This document shows, piece by piece, positions 1 to 10,700 of a DNA stretch of 64,000 bases. Each line of letters starts with the position of its first letter. Position 1 is the stretch's first letter. The notes beneath the pieces were generated by a model. It was given only the letters and a program-made list of their open reading frames with translations. It had not been told where the DNA came from and did not search any database. A program made the position numbers and the translations under genes. The DNA is from Pseudeuparius sepicola (lineage: Eukaryota; Arthropoda; Insecta; Coleoptera; Anthribidae): assembly GCA_963920635.1 (NCBI GenBank), contig OY987302.1, positions 46,007,500 to 46,071,499 of the forward strand. The letters are read 5' to 3'.

Positions 1-46
1 TAGAAGAAATGAGTGCATGAAGGGTGGTATTGGCAATCCAAATTTC

Positions 47-165
47 CTGTACAATATCCGCTTTTCAGATGAATGCTCCTTTTTTCTACATGGGTTGATC
101 GATCGACATAATTGTCGATACTGAAGCGATTCAAACCCACATTTATTTAGAGAGTCTCGCACACT
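47..165 (+). pseudogene. Tc/mariner-like transposase, 5' fragment
   Basis: Translated directly, this stretch gives FSDECSFFLHG followed by DRHNCRY and SDSNPHLFRE, the central block of an insect Tc/mariner-like DDE transposase containing the first catalytic acidic pair. A TGA stands where the family usually has Trp just before SDSNPH, so it cannot code. The rest of the same transposase reappears at 2640-3105, so the gene has been split by later insertions. Family assignment is from remembered motifs. Confidence 0.7.
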
Positions 166-177
166 TAACATGCTCCG

Positions 178-1984
178 CTTCCTACCGGAGTACCTCAGGG
201 TTCAATACTTGGGCCTTTGCTATTTATTATGTACACAGCAGAAATTGTTATACCCCGATTACTGTAAGAAGTCCCGATTTTGTCAGATGACATTCTCCAC
301 AAAATCCCTAGGAGCTTTCTGTTAACCATGGGTATAGCATTGGTATACTTGTCTCAACCAGTTAATGACGTCACTCATTGATTTCTGATGTGAAAAATTA
401 CCCAAGTGATACGAAAAAAAGAACATAATAAAATAAAAACTCTATTGCAATCACGCTTATGCCGCTACAAATAAAAATAACTATGACTACAACTCATCTT
501 AATAATAATTTCAAACGTCATGGAAACCCTTTCATTTTGGTATTTTGGTATAATCAGCTAGTCGCAACTGCGTCTATGGTGCGTACTCAGGCAAATTTTA
601 TTTCGGTGTTGTGAAAGTGACAGTGAAGGTTTTCCGGATCGTTCAAAAGGGTTCAAACTTTGGGCAGTGAAAATATTCGCGGATTTTGTACGTTTCGTGA
701 GTTTTACTGTTATCTGTGTTGTTCTTGTTCATGTTATTAGTAGTTATTTATTGTGCAAATGAGCTCGTTACTGACCTGGACTTTATGACTCGGTTGCTGC
801 ATTAATGCCAACTTAGGATGGCGAAATTACCAATTGACAGTCCCAGTAAGGACTTCTTAAAATAATTTGACTATAGGTCAATGGTTAATAGCATTTCCCA
901 TACCTACACGGACGATACACAATTATTGTATCATTGCAAAACGTCTGAGCTAAAGGACACGGAGATACTTATCAACACTGATCTAAATAGTCTGTATAGT
1001 TCGTCACTAACCCACAATCTCAAACTTAATGCAAATAAATCATGCTTTATGGTAATAGGGAGTAAACAAAAAGCTAAGATGGCGAGGAATATGTTTATAA
1101 AGATTGATGGTGTCGCACTTCCGGTTGTATCAGAGGCAAAGAATCTTGGTATTATTGTCGATGACAAGTTTAAATTTAAATCTCACATGAACAAGCTAAT
1201 TAAAAGATCATATCTCTCTTTGCGCCTTCTCTACTCCTGCCGTCAATTTTTGGACACAAACCTCAGAACGGTTCTGTCAGAGTCAACTGTTCTGTCGCTT
1301 TTCAATTATGGTTGTTTTGTTTATGGTTCCTGTTTGGATTTGGTGGATAGAACCCGAATCCAACGTGTTCAAAATAATTGTTGCCGATATATTTTTGGTC
1401 TCCGTAAATACGACCATGTGTCTGGCAAAATCAAAGAACTGTCCTGGTTAACTATGGAAAATAGAAGGAAGCTTTTAATGGCAACTTTCACTTATCGAGC
1501 AATTCGTACATCAATTCCATTATATATTAAAAAACTCATGTTAGAAAGAGGTAAACTTCGTTCGCGTGTTCTTCGTAACTGTCACATTCTCCACATACTA
1601 GCTTTTAAAACTAACCTATTTCGAAAGAGTTTTCAGTACACTGCTGCTACGTTGTATAACTCTCTTCCCAGCGATTGGAAACTGAAGCTAGTTCTAACAT
1701 TCAAAAAGCTACTCAGATTACTACTGTTGGAAAGTCAGTGAACCTTGTTGTTGTGATCGTTAATTTGTTAATGTTAGTTAGTTGTATGTTTTTGTATATT
1801 TAAGGTAGGTAGTATATTATATTTAATTATTTAATTATTATGTTGTAATGGTGTGTATACCAAATAATTGTATTTGTTATAAATAATGTTTTTTTTGAGG
1901 TTAAGTGTAAGAATAGCTCACAGCTAAACTTCGCCTCATGTCTTGTTATTTAGACAAAATAAAGACGATTTATTATTATTATTC
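178..1984 (+). mobile_element. Non-LTR retrotransposon remnant (jockey/CR1-like RT)
   Basis: Reverse transcriptase motif B (PTGVPQGSILGPLLFIMY) lies at about 183-234. Motif C appears as HTYTDDTQLLY in an open frame that starts at 881. That frame continues to 1741 (286 codons) through the thumb region (AKNLGIIVDDKFKFKSHMNK) and the typical non-LTR C-terminus (TLYNSLPSDW near the end). Motifs B and C are normally about 30 residues apart, but about 640 bp of unrelated sequence (roughly 240-870) sits between them. The 3' end runs into AATAAAG and a TTATT simple repeat near 1984. It is 5'-truncated, with TDD in place of the usual ADD. Confidence 0.8.
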
Positions 1985-2600
1985 TCGACTTAGCCAAAAG
2001 GCATTCGCACTCCCTCTACGGGGAACATTCACTCAGATCCCGGGTATCCCGGATACCAAAAGGATCTGGCTCGGACGAGACCCTTGCCATGTTATCGGGC
2101 CTTAGGTTACATTGATGTTGTTGGATGATCCTGCACTCCCCATGAATTTCCTGACGGTTCGGGCTGTCGCAAGTAGTACCGCTTTCTGCATGGACCTGTA
2201 AAGACTATCAGTTAGACCCAGCTCCTTGATGTTTCTCAGCAAACTTTTTGGTATAACACCAGTTGTTGACATGATGATTGGAATCGTCTGGACGTTCTCC
2301 ATTTCCCATTGCCTTCTAATTCGTTCTTCTAAATCTCTGTACTTCGCGATCTTCTCGACTTGCTTCACACGCAGGTTGTTGTTGTTCGGGATGGCCACAT
2401 CAATCAGAGTTGTCTGCCTAGAAATTTTATCAACTATTATAAGGTCCGGTCTGTTATGGGCAACTCGTTGATCTGTCAGAACTGTACGATCCCAGTACAT
2501 CTTGTAGTTGCTGTTCTCAAGAACAGGCTCAGGTGTGTAGTTGTAATATGGGACCCTCTCTGCCTGCACAAGCAGTTATTATTATTATTATTATTAAAAA
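1985..2600 (-). mobile_element. Non-LTR retrotransposon 3' end with RLE-like nuclease (R4/Dong-like?)
   Basis: A minus-strand open frame (2102-2569) encodes YWDRTVLTDQ, RPDLIIVDK, IDVAIPN and KIAKYRDLEERI. This is the arrangement RPD...D...K..KY of the restriction-like endonuclease at the C-terminus of site-specific non-LTR elements. The remnant is bounded on both sides by ATT/TAA simple repeats (about 1970-1984 and 2577-2596). R4/Dong-type elements are known to insert in TAA repeats, which fits. The upstream RT domain is missing, so it is a 5'-truncated copy. Clade assignment is inference; the nuclease-like motif is read directly. Confidence 0.6.
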
Positions 2601-2639
2601 ATTGAATGTCTGGGTAGGTATCTTATGCAATAACTTAAT

Positions 2640-3105
2640 CTTCCCATTCTTTTTGCAAGGCAATTTTAGTGGAGAGATGTATCTTACTTTGCTTCAAGAC
2701 AATATTGTTCCTAGAATAAGAGAGGAAATTGCTGAAGATAATAACTTGTCCCAACATGAAGTGTTTTTTCAACAAGATGGGGCTCCAGCACATCATGCAG
2801 TCCCCGTTCGGCAATTCCTCAACGAAAATTTTAGAGGTCATTGGATTGGCCGTAAGGGATCTACTGAGTGGCCTGCAAGGTCTAATGACCTTTCCTGTCT
2901 AGACTTCTTTTTCTGTGGCCATTTGAAGTCTACAGTTTATAAAACACAGCCGGCTTTTCTTCAAGTTCTGCAAGAACAAATAACTGAGTGTCAAAGATAA
3001 CTGCCAATATGTTGCAGAATGTTAGATGAGAGAGAATCGATTTTATAATAGCATGGATGTTAATGGCGAACATTTTGAACAGTTTATTAGATAAAGTTTA
3101 CGGAT
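2640..3105 (+). pseudogene. Tc/mariner-like transposase, 3' fragment
   Basis: The open frame to 3000 reads QGNFSGEMYLTLLQDNIVPRI, then VFFQQDGAPAHHAVPVRQFL, GHWIGRKGS, EWPARSNDLSCLDFFFCGHL. This carries the second catalytic Asp (QQDGAPAH) and the third (LDFFFCGHLK) of the Tc/mariner-like family common in insects. Decayed C-terminal codons (MLQNVR, ERESIL) continue past 3000 with stops. It is the continuation of the fragment at 47-165; the non-LTR remnants at 178-2600 interrupt the two halves. Confidence 0.8.
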
Positions 3106-3229
3106 GTTTTGTTGCTAGTTTTTATGTCCTAAACACACCGGGGTGAATATTTTGTGAACAGTTTGTTGAGGAGAAATTGTAGGGTCATAAAGGACTCGAT
3201 AATACATTTCAAAAGAGGTATAGCACGAC

Positions 3230-3530
3230 CCCTATTCAAATTTGGGGGGGGCTAGGCTTTTTAAAATTTTCACACCTATACAGTTTTTCATTCTGAACCA
3301 GTTTTGTTAATAACATTTCGTCGTAAAACCTACAAAGACGGCACTTTACTGATGTGGAAAATTAGTTTCTTCATAAGTACCAAGGCATGCGTGATTTTTC
3401 GAAACTAAAATCATGTCACAAATTAGTGTCAAACCAAGGGGGGTGCGATCCCCAGAAGCTCAAATTTCAACTCGATTTTTTTTTATTTACACCCGTGAAC
3501 TCAATCCGGGGACACACTGTATATAAGACA
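3230..3530. repeat. MITE fragment, same family as 15828-16515
   Basis: Shares long stretches (inverted orientation) with 15828-16515: cacacctatacagtttttca, the segment on cttactgatgtgg, ctcgattttttttt and the end ctcaatccggggacacactg. It ends in cacactgta/ta, like a Tc1/mariner-type MITE terminus with a TA target. No coding capacity. Confidence 0.6.
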
Positions 3531-3892
3531 CATTGTGGTGGATATCTCTTACCGTTTTCGATATTATGTTTTGATGGAGTAGTAACAATAATTATTGCTT
3601 TTTGATGTGAGTTTCTCTGTTATTAAAAAAAAGTAAAAAAAGTTAAAAATAGGAAAATGTGCTACGCCTGCCGAGGCGGTAGGTTGTCGATGACCAGTCC
3701 ATCCGGCGACAAAATGGTGGTGCTACGTGGTGCCACATGTCGTTACTGTTTCCTATAACTATAGTTTTGACCAAACTTGTTAATTTAATTAATAAATAAT
3801 TTGACAGGACATGATGTAGAGCCAGACGGTGTAATGCCACAATGTTTTTATATGCGTGTATCAATATATTCACTCGTATATTCAACTAGTCG

Positions 3893-4436
3893 AGTCATTA
3901 TATTTTCTTCTGGAAGTAAATTAAGTACATACTTCCCATCTTTTCTTAACCCTCCGTGTAAATATTACATTACAATTATGACTAAAAGTTGTTGTGTAAT
4001 TATTGGCTCCCGATATCGGCCGCACTATTAGTCACCCACGGACCCACGTGACCTTCCCGCTGAGTCAGGCCCGGCTCGTGGGAGAACGCGCTCGCCTGGA
4101 ACGTCCGCTCGTGTGTGCGATCGCCTTCTTCCATCAAAGAGAAAGGCCACGAGCCCCGCAGAAGAGTCATTATATTTTCTTCTGGAAGTAAATTAATTAC
4201 ATACTTCCCATCTTTTCTTAACCCTCCGTGTAAATATTACATTACAATTATGACTAAAAGTTGTTGTGTAATTATTGACTCCCGATATCGGCCGCACTAT
4301 TAGTCACCCACGGACCCACGTGACCTTCCCGCTGAGTCAGGCCCGGCCCGTGGGAGAACGCGCTCGCCTGGAACGTCCGCTCGTGTGTGCGATCGCCTTC
4401 TTCCATCAAAGAGAAAGGCCACGAGCCCCGCACCCT
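3893..4436. repeat. Tandem direct duplication, 272-bp unit, two copies
   Basis: Unit 1 (3893-4164) begins agtcattatattttcttctg and ends gagccccgcagaag. Unit 2 starts at 4165 with the same words and runs to about 4436. Only a few substitutions separate the units (for example ggctcccg versus gactcccg, ggctcgtg versus ggcccgtg), so the duplication is recent. Each unit carries a GC-rich block with CACGTG and TGAGTCA words. Open frames here are by-products of the GC-rich composition and differ between strands, so I do not call genes. Confidence 0.9.
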
Positions 4437-4640
4437 TTGAAGCGCCCGCGCACATGCCGAATATGCAAACGAGGCCGGTATGGTAATTTAGAAAACTGGA
4501 AATTTGCGGCGGAACCCATAATTGAATAATTCCGCTTATATGAGGGGAACGGACCGCCATCCGGTGAAAAGTGCGGCGTCGGTCGGATTTGAGAAATTAT
4601 CTTTCTGGAATTGCGTTTGTAGGTATTCCACGTTAGTTAC
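4290..4640. other. GC-rich, high-complexity block without ORF support
   Basis: Strongly different in composition from the AT-rich surroundings, non-repetitive, and without a convincing reading frame. It contains atatgcaaac (octamer-like) and several CG-rich words. Similar blocks occur at 48750-48990 and 53640-54330. Possible conserved regulatory DNA; this is inference only. Confidence 0.3.
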
Positions 4641-5385
4641 CTAGATCACCAAAACCCGCGTAACAAAATTAAGCAGAAAGAAACAGTTTATGGATTATAT
4701 TCTTGATTGAAGGAAATAATTGAATTTCTAGATTTCTAAAATGACACAACATTTTAACCCGATTTTCTACCGTCCCAAAATTGTGCCAGCACTACAGACT
4801 CGTCAATGACAGGACACCATTAAATTAGAGTGGAGTATATCAAATACCTACCTTGTTCATGTGGCGAAGTATTTATATCTACATCAGAGAAACGTGACGG
4901 ACCGTATCAGTAGATATGGCTATCCGATCTTCTTCAATGACACCAACAATATTTTCAAATCTTCTCATTCTACCCAAAGAAAAATCTTTTAAACAATTAG
5001 TTGTCATCCTTTCTGCATAACTTTTGGCGCATCGTTATGTTCCCCTGAAAATTCTGATCCCAGTGATACCAACAATCAGTCTCAGTCACATCGTAGTGCC
5101 CTGAGGATCTACCGTGTAATCGTGAACGAAAGTTTGGCTCAAACAGCTCCATTGAGGTGGGACGTATCCTGTTTTTCAAATTTGAGTTATTCGTTGCGGA
5201 CTAAGAACAGGAGACTTGTTGTTTTCTTCGAGTAAAATCGTCGCGCATCCCTATTTCTCTAAATAGCTTTGGAACAATACCTAATATCTATTATTTCAAG
5301 AGTCAAATTGGACACAATATAAGGAGGGATCCTTTTTAGCATCATATTAAAATATTATTGGACACATACCATAACAGGGTGAGAA

Positions 5386-5419
<34 letters not shown>

Positions 5420-5913
5420 AAACTATAGACAGCAAGTACAGTTCAAGAAGACCAATAAATCAGAGTACCACTACATTCCACACAAAAGGCCAAGCTATCG
5501 CCGTTAGCACACAAGTTTCTAACGTATTACGAGAAGGATGTTTCGAGCTAAGAAAGTAGCGATCAAAGGATGAATCAATTATTATCAATCATTTGGACAC
5601 AGATCGATCGATTTGGTCTAGCTCTGATGATGCTTTGTTAATTAAGATTGAATTAGAGATTTTCCAACAATTTTTGCTTGAAAAATACGAAAATAGCAGA
5701 TCATCAGCTACGCCCTGCCCTTGCTTAACCACGGGAGTGGAGGTCATACGAGTAATGGCCGCAGACTCGCCTTTCGATTACCACTTTTTAACCTGATATA
5801 CAAGGTGTAAAGACATGTTAGGTAATATTTTTGTTAGTTTATTATGTGCAAAAAGCAAGGGAACACCTTTAAAAACAATAAGTATACCACGGTAAGAGCT
5901 ATGCTGTGCTCAG
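4641..5913. other. No recognisable gene; TTA microsatellite at 5388-5417
   Basis: AT-rich sequence. A (TTA)n run of about ten units lies at 5388-5417. Short minus-strand open stretches near 4920-5180 (for example DFSLGRMRRFENIVGVIEED and SGHYDVTETDCWYHWDQNF) look coding-like but are broken between frames. I do not recognise them; they may be transposase relics. Confidence 0.35.
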
Positions 5914-6725
5914 TTGAGATTAGCTCAGAAAGGTATTACGTTTCTAAAGATTGATTCATATTCTTGCAGATTCTGGACATATTCCAGTATTGTTCTTGGG
6001 TGGTTAAGAGAGAAATTTTGGGCAACACCTGGTCGTAATGTAGCAAAGACAACAGTTGGGAGTTGTCAAATTTGTTTTACTCACAAACCAGTCATTCAAA
6101 ATCCGATAATCGGAGAACTTCCAGCTAAACGTATTCATCCGGGCTTCCCATTTGAAGTTACCCGAGTGGATTATTTTGGTCCGTATCACACGAAAACGTC
6201 TATTTTACGTCTATTTAAGTCACTTCACTATCTACAAATAAACATTTTACGCTCGCTTTCCGTCGTTTTGTTTCACGTAGGGCAAGCGAACTCACGTATA
6301 CTCTGACAGCGCTTTTACAGGTGCATATAATGAACTTAAACAATTTCATAGAAGTTCAGACAACATCAGTTGGAACTCTATCCCTGCCATGGTACCTCAT
6401 TTGTGGGTTATGGGCAATACTATTTTTACGTTCAAAGAGTTATACACAGTTATAGTGCAAGTGGAGTCAATTCATTTTTTGATTGGCCGGCCAACGGCCA
6501 ACCACATCACTACCGGATCCTGATGTGATAGAAGTTAAGATTAACAGACTGCCACGTTTCAAGTTAATATAGAACATTCAGCAACAGTTCTGAAAACGAT
6601 GGTACAAGAAATATATTGATGAATTGCAACAACGAGTAAAATGGAAAGAAAATAAGTTCAGTTTGCAGCTGAATCATGTGGTTCTCTTAAAAGAAGATAA
6701 CTTCCCACCCAAACTATGAAAAGCA
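5914..6725 (+). pseudogene. BEL/Pao retrotransposon integrase remnant
   Basis: The open part (to 6306) reads REKFWATPGRNVAKTTVGSC, then CFTHKPVIQNP, GELPAKRIHPGFPFEVTRVD and YFGPY. This is the integrase zinc-binding and first core-Asp region of BEL/Pao elements. Further conserved words appear downstream in other frames: GAYNELKQFHR near 6325, SWNSIPAMVPHLW near 6365, and WKENKFSLQLNHVVLLKEDN near 6640, the usual tail of BEL integrase. Frameshifts and stops make it non-functional. No LTRs were recognised. Confidence 0.75.
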
Positions 6726-6952
6726 AGGTGTGCAAGTTATACCCAGGACAAGATTGATGGGCTGATGTCAAGACTAGCTAGCAGTGCAATAGTGCGGCTC
6801 GCATTGTCAAAGTTATGTGTGCTGCCCCAAGAAGATTTGTATCAAGTTCCAATTTTCGTTTAGAAGGCGGACCTTCCAAGGCGGGGGCATATATGAAATT
6901 GCTAGTCCTCTCATTATTGCCACTGCATTTTGATTAGCATATTTTGTTTTAT

Positions 6953-7385
6953 AGACAAAGAGAGATTTTTAGTACTTGTAATTAGAAATAATAAAGGATG
7001 TTTAGTGGCATATCAAGTAAACGATATCAATTGAAAAAAATGCACTCCAGCCGGGACTCGAACCCGGGTTGGTTGGTTGGTTAAGTGCCTACGACCGCAG
7101 TTAAGTAGGTCGTAGGCACTTAACCAACTAAACTCCCGTAGATACGAGTTCCATCGCCTAGGTATTATTTATTCCAATTGATATTAGTTAGTAGCGGTGA
7201 AATGTACGAGTAGGAGACTTCGGCGTCTTCTACAGCTACTATAGAAGGGGTTAGGGGGTGTAGGGTAACCATTCATGATTGTTGATTATGAACTATTTGT
7301 TCATCAACCCACAAAATTCGACATTTAGCGACATAATGCAAGTATCGAACTTGGAAATTCTAACCTACAATATCAAGCCCAGACT
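6953..7385 (-). mobile_element. tRNA-derived SINE, first unit of a tandem pair
   Basis: On the minus strand a tRNA-like head contains an A-box-like segment (GGAGTTTAGTTGGTTAAGTG) and a B box (GGGTTCGAGTCCCGG at about 7054-7068), followed by GCTGGAGTGCA. The region between the boxes holds a perfect inverted repeat of about 18 bp (ggttaagtgcctacgacc, 7079-7127) where the anticodon arm would be. The non-tRNA part ends at tagtacctgtaactata. The same unit recurs at 7386 and at 50868, so this is a repeat family and not a functional tRNA gene. Confidence 0.65.
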
Positions 7386-7565
7386 ATTAACAAAGAAAGA
7401 TTGTTAGTACCTGTAACTATACATAGTAAAGGATGTTTTAGTGGCATATCAGGTAAAGGATATCGATTGAAAAGAATGCACTCCAGCCGGCAGTCGAACC
7501 TGGGACTCTTACTGTAGCAGTAGGCACTTAACCAACTAAGTTACCAGAGAGATTGCTTGTTTTCG
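7386..7565 (-). mobile_element. tRNA-derived SINE, second (truncated) tandem unit
   Basis: Directly follows the first unit and repeats ttagtacctgtaactata, ggatgttttagtggcatatc and the minus-strand tRNA-like head (atgcactccagccgg, then gtcgaacctggg as the B box). The arrangement is a head-to-tail dimer, like the one at 50868-51375. Confidence 0.6.
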
Positions 7566-7744
7566 GCTGAATCAAGTGGAATATTTTAATAACTGAAAAT
7601 CAAAAATTGTGTCATAGAATAATACCTACCTGAAGATGTGGCAAGAATGTAAAAATAGAATTTGGGGCGAAAATGAGTGTCTAAAAAATATTCTATTAAG
7701 GTAATTATACAAACAAATTACTAGAAATTATGTTTAATGAAAGA

Positions 7745-10700
7745 TTATCTTTTTGATTGTTGAACATTCACAATAAACGTTCTGATTTCCATAGGGTTCA
7801 AGTCTATTTGTAGATTATCAACATCATCCCTTAGGATCTTCTTAGCAAATGATGTCTTTTTGGGCCAATCTTTGGTGTTTGTGGATTTTTGGTCTTTGAG
7901 ATTTTCTATGTCTTCTCCCTCTTCAAATATCAACCGTTCGTTATCCTTCAACCATTGGTTGGCTCCCAATGTCGTTTCTTCCATAGATAGTATTTCGAAT
8001 GATTCAAAAAGTTTCTGAAATGAGCAAGCCAAATTTAAAACAATTGACAAAAGAAAATGAAGTGTACATATCCTTACGTTTAAATCAACCGTAACAGCTT
8101 GTGATAAATTGGGGTCTTCATTTGCTTCCAAAACATGTTCCAATCTTAACAAGAAACCAGAGTCTTTCCATGGTTCCAGAGTTAAAATTTGTACGTTATC
8201 TGGTAAAGCTCTTGCCAAACCATCATACTGCAATGTTTTTCATTAAGTAATTAAGTATATCTGCCAATATTATAAAAAAGGTAGGTATTTGGCCTACCTT
8301 CAATATATGAGATGCGCTGTATTCATCAAATGTCTGGCCTTCGGTTGAAGATAGGAACACCCAGGAATCCAAGAGTTTCCTTTGAGCCAAGTCTCTTTCA
8401 ATTGTAGCGGCACTTGGTTCTAGAAACATTAAAAGAGTTTATTATTCTAACTTATATACTATCTTCAATCTGAAAATATACCATCAGAAGTTGCAATTGG
8501 TCCAACAACAACATAGTGGGTTCCTCTTGCTACTAAGTATTGTCCATATGCCTGCTCCATTAAAGACTCGCCAACTCCAAATGCGTCATCATTGACACAC
8601 TTTCTATGGATCTGTAAATTTTTACCATTCAGTTAAATTAAACTGAAGACTTCTACACTTACCATGAGTTCTGCTTCGCCATCGTTAATGCTAGAACCTC
8701 CTTGTGCCCTATCATTTAACACTGCAAATTCTATATTTTGTTCTTCGTCTTTCAAAACAATTTTTGATGTTACAGGATAATAGTTGCCAGAGATTGTTTC
8801 CTGAAGATTGATTTCATAAGCAGGTCTGAAGTTTCTTACCCTCTTCAACATTTCGCGACCATTGGAATCAGTGTAGAAAGTAGAGTCAGTGTTCAGATTT
8901 GTTTTAAACAACGATATCACCTCTTTTCCGTTAGATCCTCTAAAATTTGTATAGCTTAGCAAAAAACTATTAAAAGGTAACGCGACTTACTCGTCTGGGA
9001 TTGGACCAACCAACCACTCGAATTCCACAAAGTTTTCTTCGAGGTATACCCGGATCACTTGGCTAACCCACTCGTTGAATACCTGGTGTACTTCGGCGAC
9101 TAGACTTCCACTATATATGGTATAATCCGCGGTTTCCGAGACTAAGGTGCTTGGCCCAGTGGGTCTGAAGACGTATGCACCGGATGCCCTTCTACTGGAA
9201 TCACCATTGTCTCCAGTAAATCCGTCGTAGTATGCAAAGAGCTGGGTAGTATCAACAGCCCAATCGTTGCGTTGAATTTTAGTTATTAGTCCAGTTGTGG
9301 GGTCAATGTAAAATATGGAATCCTACAAAATAAGGAAATAACATTTATCCCCCGTTTTCCTGTAATAAAGGGAATAATCAAATTCACATTTGTATTTTTC
9401 CTTTCTACTGACTGGCACCGGTTTGCTAGCATATGGATGGGAAAAAACTACTACCTTTTTATTTCTATAATTAAAAACTGATGGTCACACCCTACTTCAA
9501 CCAACCTTAGGAAGTTTAGGTGTTGATTTGGTTACTGCATTACCCGTGGTTTTTTGGACGAAGAAAGATTCAAACCCTAGCGGTGGCACATCTCTAGCAA
9601 TAAAAATTAGCTCGTTTTCAGCCGAGCTTTCTCTACCTGGAATATTCCGGACAGGCTCGTGAATTTCTTGAATTTGGATAGTTATCTCTTGGCCTATAAT
9701 AAATTAATAAGGAATTAAATAGAAAATTTAATAATAATATTTTGTCATTTACACAATACAACAAACTAGGAGTAGTAGGTCTGAGAAGCAATCATATAAT
9801 ATATAGTCGTGGGGAGGGAGGAATGGTAATTAATATTACTACGCCTACATTGTCAATTGCGGCCAGGGTCAAATTTTGCCATTAAAACTAAGATAACAGT
9901 TTTGTTCAAATACCTTCTACTGAAAACCTCATGGAACCTTAGTAATTTCAGCGAGTGTATAATGAGAAAATCACAGAGATTCTGCTATCGCGAATCTGAT
10001 TCTAATGTATAGTAAAATAACTAAGGGGAAAGACGGTTGCCTCATTTGCAATTAAGTAACCGGACTATTATTATTATTACATTTACAAAAGCATCCTTCG
10101 ATATAATTTTTCTCGCATTTCAATTCCAGCATTTACATAACTGGTTTGGGTAATTTTGCATAGAAAGGTTTACCACATCTCTCCATATAACTGTGATGAT
10201 TTGCCCTACAAAATTGTGGGTTTTGGAGTTCTCCTGCAGGAATGGTTCACAGTAACACTTTTTATTTGATAATATATTTATTTCTATATAGACAATTTGT
10301 GATAACCTAGGTAAATGTACGAACTGCGATCTTCCAGAAGCAATCCAGGTTGTTCGCGATTAATACGTCATAATATACAAAATTGCGAGACATCGTAATA
10401 AATTATCCAGATAGGTATCAATAATTATCTATATAAATACCGTTACTATATACCTATCTATTGTCACTAATACTAGATATATGTCATCACCAAGTTGCGC
10501 GCAATGCAGTTTTAGATTAACCTTCTTGAATAATAATTTTACCAACCTTCCGAGTCCTTGACAGAATAGTTTTCTCCAACTATAGGCAACCTTATAAACT
10601 TCGTCACAGGTCTGCTTAGCGGATTGTATACTGTCACCACAAAATCGTCATTATTTTCGGAAAACGCACACTGGCTTATGTTGAGCAATGGGCAGTTCAC

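Noticed and set aside
881..1167. Minus-strand ORF opposite the RT
   Set aside because: Mirror of the RT frame, with no motifs.
4003..4560. Several 60-86 codon ORFs in the GC-rich duplication
   Set aside because: They occur on both strands, repeat with the duplication, and start or end within repeat units; explained by few stop codons in GC-rich DNA.
7040..7150. tRNA gene on the minus strand
   Set aside because: A and B boxes are present, but the anticodon arm is replaced by an inverted repeat and the sequence is one of several dispersed SINE units.
10543..10547. GTAAAA as donor of copy A exon 10
   Set aside because: Using it shifts the frame; GTTGGT four bases earlier keeps the frame and matches the exon ends of copies B and C.
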